Shown one piece after another: positions 22,742 through 34,271 of a stretch of DNA of 64,000 nt. Both the position numbers and the translations under genes were made by a program. Each line of letters begins with the position of its first letter. Positions within the stretch are counted from its first letter, which is position 1. The notes below the pieces were generated by a model, which was not told the origin of the DNA, made no database searches, and saw only the letters and a program-made list of their open reading frames with translations. Source of the DNA: Takakia lepidozioides (taxonomy: Eukaryota > Streptophyta > Takakiopsida > Takakiales > Takakiaceae); the NCBI GenBank assembly GCA_030704615.1, contig CM060731.1, positions 65,514,756 to 65,578,755 of the forward strand, written 5' to 3'.

Positions 22742-25700
22742 ATGGAGGTGGCTGTGAGGAGGGTAGTCATGGTTGGGGCAGCAATAAGCTTGCTTCTGCT
22801 CCTTGCTCCAGCCTCGTCAGCTGCTAACACAGATGCCGAGACAGGTTAATGACTCCTCTTCTCTGGGATTCCTGTCTCTTGCAAAAGCTGATGGGGATGA
22901 TGATATCCTTAGTTGAAAAATTATCACAAACAAACTCTGCAAAGTGTGGAGAGAGATACACCAGGTTGTGTCTGCTGGGCAGCTAGGAGCATTTCATAAT
23001 AACCAGGGAGGCAGATTTCCATACTTGGGCCTGGTGACCTTGCAGTAAACCTAACAATCAGAGGCTGCCTTCACTGAAAACAGATGTCTTAAGTATGCTT
23101 TCCTCATAGGGCTTGGTTCTTCCACAGGGATCGGCTATGCTTCCAACATGATCTGTAGTAGGGGAACAAGAAAGTGAAATACATGTCCAATTTAGACAGT
23201 GGTATGGTTTGGAGGAAAACTGTCTGCAGCCCATAGTTATCACACATAGGTGATACAATGCACATTTGCCCAGCACTAATGTCCAGTAGGAAATGGTTTG
23301 ACTCTGCAGAAGTGGAAGTGGTCACAAAGATGTCAAATGGCTGTCGGTATAATAGAACCATGGCTCTCATCCTTGTGGAGTATGCATCGGCGGTAAGGGC
23401 CCCATTCCTGTTTTTTGTGCTATTGTTCCTTTCGACTAATTATGGAATCTTTTGATATGGTTTGTGTCTCCTGACAAAGTGGCAAATGTTTTGGATAGGT
23501 CTACATAGAAGATGAGCTTGCACTGCTCTCTTGGAGCTGCTCACGATGTGAAGATTTGACCAAGGTGGGCCTGTCGTGTGCAATTTGTGGTTCATTTGTG
23601 GCCATGGTATTTTGTGGTTTGAACATATTTATTGTCAAACTTCGCAAGGCTGGGTGAGAAGGCGTGGACCGGAAAATCTTGGGATGCTGTGCTATTACCC
23701 AGTCCAGTGAACTTCGCTTATGAGTTATGAGAAGGAGGGAAAGTTGGAAACTATGAAAGGGAGTATTGTGATTCTGTGTACACTGTGGGTGTATTTGTTT
23801 CTTCACTGGACCAAACGAATGAATTACAATTTGCAAAAAGGAAAATCAGATTGTCAATGGACATGATATCATGATGGTCATACTCCGCTGCTGATTGAAC
23901 TGTGTTTAAGAGCTTGTAAATGGATGGGCCTACTTGCACACATCAGGAGGTCTACTTACTTTCCACGGAGGGTTCATTGATGAATCTGGAGTTGGATCTG
24001 TGTTAATACATTATGGCAGGGATTCAAGATTCATACTCTTGTTGTGGATGTTCAACATTGCCTCCAGGTGTGCAACAGCATGCTTGAACTGCTACTCTTT
24101 GCTAATCCTCTCTTGCAGCGAGTTTTGCCTTTGGCTCATGGAGGAGAGATCAACTCGTTGGGAGGGGAAATTTCGCATGAATTGTTCTTCGGGTAGGAAA
24201 GTAACGCACTATAATTTTTATGCATAGGCTTGCTGGAACTTCATCTATGTGCATCGCAATTCAAATATTCCAACCAAGATAAATGTGAATAACGGAGCTG
24301 GAGTGCAAGCAGTACTGACAACGTGTCTTTCGGAGCATGGGTGGGAAAGGAAGACAGACAGAAGCTTGGTGATTTAGATCAGGGGTCGGTCAATACCAAA
24401 AGATAATTACTGGTTAAATGCAGGCCTTTGTTGGAGTGGCGGAGAATTTGAATGCAATTGTGATAGCATTTCGTGGCACCCAAGAAAGCAGGTATTCCCT
24501 TGATGATGGTGAATTTAGGAACAAAAGAGTTGCAAAACTACATTCAGTTGTTGTTAGTGGTTGATATGATCAGTTTTGTCTTCCCTCTGTCACAGGTTGA
24601 TAGTTGTAGAGGAGGATTTCAAGGTGTGGCAGTTAGGTGTGTGTTCACAACTAAATATATGGCACTCGTTCTGTTCCTTCCCTCCTACTCCTTCCTCCCC
24701 TTTCCCCTCCTGAATCATGATTTTTTTCACATTTTATTGTTAAGAGATGTTGTTAAACAGATGCTTGTCCAGTGGTATCCAGAAAGATCTGCATGCTTAG
24801 AAGAGAGTTGGCTAACGCGCAGATTACTGGTGGGGATATCTGGTAGTGTGCAGAATTGGGCTGAGGACTTGTACTTTAGACAGCTTGATCTCAATTATCC
24901 GGGTGTCACTGATGCTATGGAGGGCATTATTCACCTTCTCTCCTGCATGCCAGACAAGCTTTTAGGCATGATATCCAAACTACAGATTACTTTTTAATGT
25001 GTATGACTTGACATCTAGGACTGTACAGATTGAAGGTTTTGATTAGTCACCAAACACTGAGTCTCTAAACCCGAAATCCTGTCTCTGCCCAGCCAGATTG
25101 GACTTTAGGTACTCCCTATGAACGGGAATCACCGAGCATATGGGTGGCATGGAGCTAGCAAACGTACGGCGTGGCCCCAACCGCAGTCTTGTTTTCCATG
25201 ACGACTTGCAATTCATGATCTTGACTTGTGATCTATGTTGTGGCCAGGTACATCAAGGGTTCTATTCAGCATATCACAACACCACAGTTCGTGACAGCAT
25301 ACTCACTGCTGTTCAAGCTATACAACAGGAAAGGGATGGGCTCCACTTCTTGGTCACAGGCCACTCAATGGGAGGGGCTATGGCTTCCTTTTGTGCACTT
25401 GATCTCGCTGTACGTTTGGTCATCTCCCTCTCATCCCAGGCTTGCAAGGGCTCAAAACTTTCTTGTCATCAGACAATCAGTCAAGCTTGCTGAATTGTGA
25501 ACTAGCTCCAAAATGAGAAGCAGGTCCCTTTGCTCAACAAAATACTTTTGCAGGCACAAAGGGTTTAAGCAAGTCCTGGCTCATAGAGATTTGACTGGGT
25601 CCTAACCTGTTGGTCTAAGCCAAATAACTGGTATCAGTAGTGATACTGGTCGAAGGAAGGGACAATACTCTCTGTCATCTTCTACTCCCTAAACAATAGT

Positions 25701-27126
25701 GCTTCCTTGCAGGCGAACTATGGTGTTCAAGACATTGAGATTATCACATTTGGGCAGCCACGAATTGGGAACTCTGTGTTTGCAGTATATTACAATGAGC
25801 TTGTCCCTCGGACTATTCGAATGACACATGCCAACGATCTGGTGCCACATCTGCCTCCCTATTACACTCTGATAGGCCCACGTTCCTACCATCATTTTGC
25901 AACTGAGGTATGTGTGTGTGGCGGTCAATCATTTCTGTATGTTCAGAGCTTATGCTAAATTTGGCAGAAGTGTGGACCTTTTTTAAAGAATGTTTTTCTA
26001 GGAACATGAATGTGTCTATTCAGTTGGAGAGTCTCAATCTTGTCATATATTGAGATGCTACTGGCTATATGCAATTTTGTTGCTGATGTTCTTTGTTCAC
26101 ACTTGGTAGGTTGGTTTGGTTTTTGCTTCAGGGGCTTTGTTTGTCAATAGTGCAATCAGTCTGTCCTTGCATGAGTACAGTTATGTATTCATACATATAT
26201 TGTGTGCTTCATGTATCATGTATTCGACTGACATATTCTAAATTTTGCTTGCTTGATGCACAGGGTTGACATCCAGCTTAATATTATCTGGGTTAGACTG
26301 TTGAGTATACGTGAATAGAGATTGATGCATCAAAGTTGATGCAGGTGTGGCTCTTCAAGATTGCTGTGGGTCGTCTGCAGTATGAGTTTGAGCGGGTTTG
26401 TGACAGTTCTGGGGAGGACCCTACCTGTAGCAGGTCGGCTTTCTTTCATCTCTTCCACTTGGCATTCTATCTTCCTCTTTCTCTTTCCCTCTCAACACTC
26501 CCTTCTAGTCAGTCAAAAGCCATGGGGTGTACCTCTACTGAAAGGTTGCTGAAAGAATGCAAACAATGTTCCATTTAGAGAACAGGAGCACTATCACTGA
26601 CATTGAATTCATTATGTGAACAATGGATTTTTGGAAGATTTCAGTCTGTTTCTACAGCTTCAAAAGACCATTTAATTCCTCTACTGGGGTTGGAGTGTTC
26701 CATCTGAGAAGGTTGCTTGGGCACGCCTGTACAGACCATTGCGGGTTTTCCAGATGAAATTACTATTTTGTTACTCTGCGGACTACTATCTAGCTCAAGG
26801 GCTACCTGCAGAGTAACAGACGAGGGGTGGATGGCAGGGAATTAAGGGGGAGAAGAGCAGGCATAGTGTGCTTATTTGTGGTTCTCACATTCATTTCGAG
26901 TCTTATGAATCCTGATATTTATGTTGCCTGTTGGCTATGGGAACGGTGCAGGTCAGTCAAAGGCAACAGCATTTCGGATCATCTCAACTACCTTGGTGTC
27001 TACCTTAGGACTGAAGACAATATAATGGCCACAGACACTGAATTTCTCAAAGGGAAATCTTTGCTTAATTCCAACCTGGATGTTCCCGGCAAGCCCAGGA
27101 AAGCCACAAATGGGAGCTTATTGTAG
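22742..27126 (+). CDS. Class-3 lipase (alpha/beta hydrolase, secreted), 10 exons, about 353 aa
   Basis: Likely acyl-ester (triacylglycerol-type) hydrolase of the plant lipase_3 family. I place the exons at 22742-22844, 23310-23392, 23499-23564, 24020-24067, 24424-24491, 24847-24919, 25248-25409, 25713-25907, 26345-26433 and 26952-27126. They sum to 1062 bp in frame, giving 353 residues. Exon 1 encodes a hydrophobic secretory signal (VGAAISLLLLLAPASSA). The fold markers follow in order: VEYASA, WSCSRC, VDVQHCLQ, AFRGTQES, QNWAEDL, the nucleophile elbow GHSMG, FGQPRIGN, HANDLVPHLPPYY, CDSSGEDP and NSISDHLNYLGV. The catalytic Ser is in GHSMG, the Asp likely in HANDLVPHLP, and the His in SDHL. 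All junctions use GT..AG except the end of exon 6, where ATG is followed by GAGGGC. Without splicing there, translation stops at 24997. It may be expressed with a non-canonical intron, or be a pseudogene. Confidence 0.85.
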
Positions 27127-29330
27127 CACATGCAACGTGCTTAGGTGTTCTGCATCATGGCTGCATCATGGTTGTTCGGGCCATTATCTTGCTGGTTTAT
27201 GTACTACCATCCATTTGTACAGTCAGACGTACGGTCCTATCAGACCAAAGAGAGGTCCTGAAGGTCCAGGTGCGTTCTCCGTCATTGGAAATTTATGGTT
27301 GACATTTATTTACATGAAGGGTGACTGTCTGCCAACCCACACTTTGGGTAGTTGAAGAGTGACACCCACTTTACTATAGTGGGTTCAACCAGATGTGCAT
27401 GACAACTACAATTTATCAAAGAGATCTGTTGCCGCTAGCTGACTGAGAACCATCCAACTTCCTGATTGCACAGGAGTCTCAACAAACCTGTCTTGAATAT
27501 TACCCCCGATCACTTTGGAGTCCGGTGGGTTGGCCCCCATGAAAGCAGCATGGTGATTGTAGGCATCCATTGTTACGAAGGGTACCACATGTCCTGCGAA
27601 CATTGGCCGCTTCGGAAGGGATGAGGATGCGAGGTCTGACATTAGAGTGATTTAGTGGTGACAAGTTGATGCGGTTGCTGGCAGAGTCCGGGGAATTGCT
27701 GAAGGGATGATTATTGGTTGGTGTCTCTTCAGCAGTTGAAATTGCTAATTGTCCAGGTTGGAATCCTCCCAACACATTAGCATCCCTATGGGTGTGCTTC
27801 ATGGAGCACTCTACAACTAGCCAACCTAATGTTGGAAAGGGGATTCGGACATACTTGGTTACAGGACATTGAAACTGACCACGATTTTGGGTCAGCAGAA
27901 GAAGATTTCAAGCAACTTCCATTGTGAGTGGCCACTGCCCATGATAGTTTCTTATTGTTTGAGTGTTGGGAGCACCAGCACCACATTGTAGTCTGATTTA
28001 CATATTTGAGATCAGCGGGTACCAATGGGCTTGGTCCTTGCTCTCTTTGATCTCTGAAATTGAAAATGGCTTTGACTGGTTTGGTTCTATACCGTCTTTT
28101 TATGTGCTAGACATGACCCAAGCTGCAAACATGAGTGGATCTTGGTTGCTATGGCTCCCAATCCAAATGCTCAGAGAAAATAATTGCATAACGATTTAAC
28201 ATAAAGCAACTCAGATATCATCCCTGCCAAAGTATAAACTCTTGCTACCTACATGTGGAAAACACACATCTCAGTAATCGTGACATGCCTGTACACAAAT
28301 CTATGTGTCCTCCATCATCTAAGCTTTCTAGTAGTGCCTCCAAATTGCATTCAGTTTGGTGCACAATACTATGCTTGAATTCTCCGCAGAACAACAAATC
28401 TTTAGCCATCATCTCCTCTCCAAGTGGCCAACAATAGAAACTTTCTGGTCCTTACAACCACAACATCCTCCACTACTAGGGCTGTTTCAAGGAAGTCCTC
28501 AAATGTCTTACAGTAGGCAGTCTTTGTGGCTTACAAGTGCTGGAATTGTGCCTTTTGTTATAACTTTTTCTTTGGTTCAAAAGCTTCAGGGAGCGACTCT
28601 CCTAATACATTGCAGCTGTCTCAGCGCCTGCCAGCGGTGCCCCGAGTTCTGTAATCTTGATATATGGCCTAACCTGTTCTGCAGTCTGAAGTCACAGTTT
28701 CTCTTGGTCCATCCTTACCCTCTATTGAAAGACAGTCTATGTCGTCATGCACCGAATCCCAATGCGCTTGAAGCATTCTTTCAATGCTGTTTCTTTGTGA
28801 GAACCCACATGTATCCCACAACGCACATTCAACATTGAAAAGATCAGGTCACGAAATTGCAATTGCCCATCCTCTTCTCTCACTGCACGCTTCCTGCCAT
28901 TGTCAATTTGGGATGGTGAAGCTGACGCTTTCATTCTAAGTTGTCTATGCTTGATTAACCAGATTGATTTCAGCAGGAGTACGTTGGTGGATGGGGGATC
29001 ATGGGAGACCTTTCCCATTGCAGGAGCACTTCAAGATGCTGACGTAAATTTATATGTTCGTTTCCTTTCCCGGGAGCTGACTGCGAAATCAAAGGCCGAG
29101 CTCAAACTCAGACGACAACGATGCAAACTGCAGTGAACAGAAGAACAACCGCAGCACAGAACGCTTTTGAATGATTATAACACCAAAATATGTGTTATGA
29201 ATTTTTCTACTTTGCGAAGCTTGGAATCACTCCCTCACCCACACTGCCCTTCGAAGCTACAAACCTTGCAAGAAAGTTTTTCTGCAAGATCGTCGCTACC
29301 GCTTTTGTACATTCCATCACCCGTAAAGCG

Positions 29331-29372
29331 TGCGGTGAGGGTGGATCGAACGCGGCCTTCAGATCTTCAATC
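29331..29372 (-). pseudogene. tRNA-Phe 3' fragment
   Basis: On the minus strand GATTGAAGATCTGAAGG and TTCGATCCACCCTCACCGCA match the anticodon arm, T arm and acceptor 3' strand of tRNA-Phe, with a two-base gap in the T stem. The 5' part (acceptor 5' strand and D arm) is absent. Its 3' acceptor half ends in CTCACCGCA, closer to angiosperm tRNA-Phe than the intact gene at 21781-21853. The left arm retains only the last 13 bases of it (about 5266-5278). Confidence 0.75.
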
Positions 29373-30839
29373 ACGTTCATGCCACATAAGAGTCGCAAAT
29401 CCAACAAAGAATAACCCTACGTCTAACTCTTTCTTTACCCAGTCCACCTTTCTGCTTAAGGCTGCACTAAAAGACAAGGAGAGTTGGGTATCTGAAGTTC
29501 AGTCTCCGAAATACATATTCAGGACGCTTTGCGTCGAAAGAAGTACCATGTCAGATGCCAGTCGTGTGCAATCACTCATTCTCACTTCCTTACTGGCAGT
29601 TTAGGCTGTCCTATGGGTCCTTCCTAACCTAGACAAATCCTAACTTAAACTCCTCAAGTAGCTTCAATGAAACTCATCTAGAGGAGGACAGTCTTGACAT
29701 GAGTTAAGAAAGAGAACTTCAGAATCTTAAAAAGATATTCTGCGGAAATTGAGCAATCTCAGGCTTTACAAATTCGACAATGCACTTCGATCCAGATGTT
29801 ACACGTGAGCAATCGACATTCACTGTATTGGATATACACTTGGGCATCTACCAGAGTCAAGAATCACAAACATACATAGTTAAAGAATATCCTCACATAT
29901 AGGTATCATCTCCCTCCGCTGTCTCAGATGTCCTAAGGCTCGGCAAGTTAAGAGGAGCATTGCAGTTTCATTCATGTCACTATGTCAAAAGTGTTCCTTA
30001 CCTCGCAGAAGCCATTCACCATGGAGCTAAAGAAAACTCCAAAAACAGCAAATCAGCAGCTGATGCAAATGGGAGAGCTCCGACATGCTCACACCCAACA
30101 ATACCACCCTGCTGCTGACTGTGCCTCCTCCAATTGCAGCTCGGCCAGGCTTCATCTCCCTCCCTGGAATGTAGTCGACATCAAGTAAAATCCACGCAAA
30201 GGCAGCCCTCTGTCGGGACAGCGGGGGAAGAGGAGGAGGCAACAAGTCGCATTGCGGTGGGAAGAGTGGGGGACGATCCACGTCCTATGCAGCAGGAAGT
30301 AAGACCGAGTTGCTCGTTCTTCCCCAAAGCCTTGCTCTGCAGCATCTGGTATGGCCGCGTAAACAAAACGCACAACCCACAACTGATCTCATCACATTGT
30401 GAGCTCTGCAAGATCGCCCACAAGTCATGATCCAGGGATGGTTGCACCGCGTCATTCATGTCTGATGCCCATCGCACAGCTTCTGCTGACTAGATGATGA
30501 GGATTTCCAACAAAAGGTCTGTCTGCATGTGACAGAGAGTGGTCACGTAAAAAAATGCATGCAATAGAATGCAATTGGACGAGGCAAAGGCGACCGTTAA
30601 GCTACAGGATTGGCCGCTGCTCTCATTCGGAATAGGTGGCCCTCCGATGGTTCAGGAGAGCCACTCTTCCAGTTTCTTTCTTGCAGGGGGTAGCCGTGAC
30701 ATCGATGAGCGAAGTGGACGTGGTAAGCGCCAAGCGGGGCTGCAGCCATGCATGGAGCATCGTAAGCATGTACCGTCGGAGGTCTGAATGCCAAGATCCA
30801 GGAAATAAGTTTGAGAGGAATTTTTTTTCACGTCAGAAT

Positions 30840-31205
30840 CCCCTATTAGACGGGAGTCCCTTGAGTACTATGATCTCGTGCAGCTAGAGCTGAGTGGTGG
30901 ACCTGGAATGAATTAGACGGAGTTGAGAAAAGGAATGTGCTTTTTCGCTGTGGCATAAAGTTTCCTATTTGTGGAAGAGTCCTTATCTGCGTATGTAGAT
31001 TCACTAGCATGACTGCCTTTTCCTTTTGTTAAAAATATATGGAGTCCCTTGAGATGGCGACTCGATAAAAGGGTCGAAGGTAACACCCTCAAGAGTCATG
31101 TTGCGATTTTAAGGAGGACCTTTCTGTTGAAAGTATAGATATAGATTGGAGGAAGAGACCTCTTTGGAGTTTTCAGCATGACAACATTGGTGGCGCGAAC
31201 AGGAC
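30840..31205 (+). mobile_element. Possible LTR edge with primer-binding site (right arm)
   Basis: Mirror of 3657-4020. Sequence with an AAAATATATGG TATA-like word (near 31035) ends in GACAACA at 31186 and is followed by TGGTGGCGCGAAC (31188-31200), which fits a tRNA primer-binding site. No partner LTR is visible, so this remains tentative. Confidence 0.25.
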
Positions 31206-31449
31206 GTCATCAACAACGTTACGAACTTGGATATCGCCTTGTTGCCGGGTGCGCCCTCTACGCTCTTGATCTTTACTTGTGATGGGGAATGGACAATGTT
31301 TATGTTTGTTGGAGACCACTTTAGGTTTGTACGTGACCCAACACTAACTAGTTCCAGGACGCTCAAGGGGATCAGGTCCAGAAGCTATAGTAAGCTACTC
31401 AAGCAGAGCGACCCTCCCAGCCAACAGCCTGGAGGAGATCAAGCAAGGA

Positions 31450-33661
31450 GATAGGCAAAGTGTCAGGTAGAGGCGGAAGATGAGATGACGCGGAGCTAGC
31501 CACATCAGCCCGATGCAAAATAGATATGGCTTGTGCTCTCTACAAAGCAACTGAAACACGTTGTCGATAATAGGCGACAAGGACGGAGGCATGTGGGATG
31601 CTAGTGGACCTGCTCTTAGCTGCATGATGTGCACATGTCCGTAGGAAATCGTCGAAGTGCCGGTGCAATGAGCCAAATATCGGCGGCGTGTAGAGTAGGA
31701 CGTGAGCGTGGGTCATAGATATGGTTGCTCACGCAGTACATGATACCCTGCCTCCCGAGCAATAGATGTCACCGCATCGCGAACCATATCATAAGACGCA
31801 GTGCGCTCACCACCACATGGACAGCGGAGGAGATGGATGGCAAGGTCATCGATGGGCTGAAGACAGACGCAGCGTTGAAGGCCCAAGGCCGAAGGATGAG
31901 ACAAACCGAGTCGAAGGCGGAGCGCAGTAGTGAAAATAGGGGATGAGAAGTGAAAAGGTGCGATAGTGGGTCGTGCTGCCAACCATGCCCCTGCTCCGGG
32001 TCCTCTGCATGATAGAAGTCGGGCTCGATGCAACTCAGAAGAAACACTTGAGAGAATGCCGGAAAAGAAATGACGGTGTACGCGCTCGGAAATGGACTCC
32101 TGAAGATGGTCGAGGCCTTGAGCAGCCAACTGCTCAAATGGTGGTAGACATGCTCGCGCCAGTGCCGGAAGAAGATCTCGTGCAGAGCGGAGATGCTGCT
32201 GGAAGGGTAAAATGTCACTGTCGACATGTGTAACGGCGTCAATAAGGATGGGACGATGGTCACAGAGAAATCATGAAGTGAGGGCTGGCGCCACCAACGC
32301 CCAACTGTCGATGAAAGCTGACGGGGCGGTAGTGACAGTGGACAAAAGACCCACACCACCGGAAGAGACGAGCAGGGTGGCTTGCTGTCGTGGCAAAAGT
32401 CCCTGAGCACCCTCCAGAGCTCCTGGTCCTAACAATCTCCCGAAGATAGTTATCATGGTAGTATTAAACCCAGATAAGAGGTGTAGGAAATCTGGGCTGG
32501 GTGGAACAGTGCGCAAGAGATATGAGTGACGCTGAAGGAAACATTTGGTCAAGATTCCATATGCTACATGTACATCTCCGAGCCTAGGAAGGAGATCGGT
32601 GTGGGTGGCATCCTGGTGGAGTGCATCGGAGTGCATCTTCCAAGAAGGACGTTGTGAATTGGGTGCCAAAAGGGACTCCCAGGATTCTGATGTCATTGGG
32701 CGGAACAATGAAGTGAGCATGGAGGACAAAATCTGCAGGGAAACCGGACGGAGACCACACCGCACATTTGCGAGGTTGCACTGAAAAGCCCACGGCAGAG
32801 AGTTGGGTGACAAAATGATGGTAAGCTGAAAGTACCTGTGAGGCAGGGCCTACAATGTGCGTGTCGTCTGCCATCGACGGAAAAAGACAAGATGAGTATA
32901 CTTGTGCAGAAGCCGTGAGGGCGCGGACATGAGCCATGGCAAACAAAGGTCCTCGTAAAGGGTCGCCTTGGCGGGTCCCAACCTCAGACTGAAAGCACTC
33001 ACCTAGGCGAGAATGATGACTGTAGTATAGGGGAGTGGTGGATGCATAGAATAATCGAACAAACGGAATGAGTTGGTGGAAATCTCCTCCGACTGAACGG
33101 AGCTCCTGAAAGATAGCCGCTCGTGACACAGTGTTGAAAGCGTTGGTGATGTCGACCTGGAGAACCACCCAATCCGGATGAAGATCAAGAGCTGCACAAA
33201 TCCCCTGAACCACCGCCTCGCAACCTCCTGGAGTGGCGACCCTGAACTGGTGTGGAAAGAGGTGTCCGGAGAAGGCATCTCGAAACTGAAGACAAAATGA
33301 GCAGCTGACAAGGCGGTAAAGAACCTCTCCAACTACGATAGGGCGGATGCCAGTACCTGAGGGTTTGCTCATAGCCAACAATCTGGAGGCCCCAAGGAAA
33401 CGGGCCACTGGGGTAGGGATACGGCCAGCAGCAATAAAGGATCAACTCTAAAATAGCTGAGAGAAGCCACTAGCAGAGCTCGGTGGAGAGAAACAGTCGC
33501 GTAAGTGCTCATACAAGTCGAAGTCCTCGACAAAGAGCGACAAAATATCTTGAGCTGATGGGTGAAGGGCTTCGAGGGCAATGACAGTATCCGGTGATGG
33601 AGGCGCTGGTGAGGAAGGTGCTAAAGCCTTGGCCGCGCGTGAATACTCGCCAACGCGGCCC
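31450..33661 (-). pseudogene. Non-LTR retrotransposon reverse transcriptase, better preserved (right arm)
   Basis: An uninterrupted minus-strand frame at 32584-33408 (about 275 residues) carries the fingers segment KPSGTGIRPIVVGEVLYR, the palm motif LQVDITNAFNTVS, GTRQGDPLRGP and the catalytic MADDT (ADD codons at 32863-32871), then RILGVPFG of the thumb region. After a frameshift near 32580 the C-terminal part continues to about 31713 with a DDLAIHLLRCPCGGERTAS cysteine/histidine motif and DMVRDAVTSIAREAGYHVLREQ. This layout resembles R2-like and related LINEs that have a C-terminal restriction-like endonuclease, but I do not see a clear PD..ExK motif. The 5' end stops abruptly at the arm boundary, where chromovirus DNA begins. 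Confidence 0.75.
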
Positions 33662-34242
33662 AACAGACAACGTGGTGGCCGATGCTTTAAGTAGAAAGCA
33701 GCAGCTCTTGTTGGTGTACAAGGGCGAGACGGCGCTCCAAAGGAAGATCCGGAAGGCTTCCCGGAAGGATGAGCTGGCGAAGTCCGTGATGCAGGACTTG
33801 AGGATGGGGGTAAAATCGCAGTTCCACTTGCAAAATGGACTGCTCCGGTATAAGCAAAAGCGTCTCTACGTGCCGAAGGGAGGGATCAGAGATAGCCTCT
33901 TGAGAGAATGCCATGATAGCCCGCTTGCGGGCCACGGCGGAGCCAAGCGCACTGCGGTACTCTTGAAGAAAGAGTATTTCTGGCCCAAACTGAGGGATGA
34001 GGCAGAGGAGTATGTCAAGACATGCACCACATGCCAACAAAACCGGAGCGAGTACAAAAAGCAAGCGGGGCTGTTACAACCCTTACCGATTCCAGAGGGG
34101 ACTTGGGAAAGCGTCTCGATGGATTTCATGACTGCTATGCCATTGTCACATCTTGGGTGCGTGCCTCAGAAATAGGAAACGCATCCGAGGCGGTTGCAGC
34201 TTTCGAAGGGCGACCTTAAAAGCAGAAGAAGCGTTGATGGGG
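33662..34242 (+). pseudogene. Chromovirus integrase with 0.94-kb internal deletion
   Basis: It begins mid-gene at DNVVADALSRK, directly after the non-LTR element, and runs through the H2C2 zinc finger (ECHDSPLAGH to TCTTCQQ) to SVSMDFMTAMPLS. At about 34145 it jumps to the last residues of the chromodomain region (SWVRASEIGNASEAVAAFEGRP). Compared with 15509-16455 this removes most of the catalytic core and the chromodomain fold. It lacks the frameshift found at 15266 in the other copy. The protein ends at a stop near 34219, and the native stop region is at about 34237. Confidence 0.8.
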
Positions 34243-34271
34243 ACATCAACCTTGGAGCGTGGGGGAGGAAA

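Larger units (their letters stand above)
27127..31449. other. Gene-poor stretch of the right arm
   Basis: Mirror of 3331-7475. No gene was recognised apart from a tRNA-Phe scrap (29331-29372) and a possible LTR edge near 31186. Open frames near 28356-28838 and 29982-30430 have no motif I can name. An extra block at about 29347-29603 is missing from the left arm. Confidence 0.4.
20013..33661 (-). repeat. Right arm of 13-kb inverted duplication
   Basis: This is the reverse complement of 1408-14576. It is about 480 bp longer, mainly through extra blocks at about 29347-29603 and about 31454-31720. The inner edge lies in the chromovirus LTR fragment (GTGAGTCGCGGTGAGTC) and the outer edge is the same GGCCGCGTTGGCG word, after which chromovirus integrase sequence begins abruptly. 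This arm is the better preserved for the tRNA, the lipase exon 4 donor and the non-LTR element. Confidence 0.9.

Noticed and set aside
28356-28838. A 160-residue open frame in the right arm
   Set aside because: In the left arm the same sequence is split by an indel, and the translation shows no known domain or biased composition.
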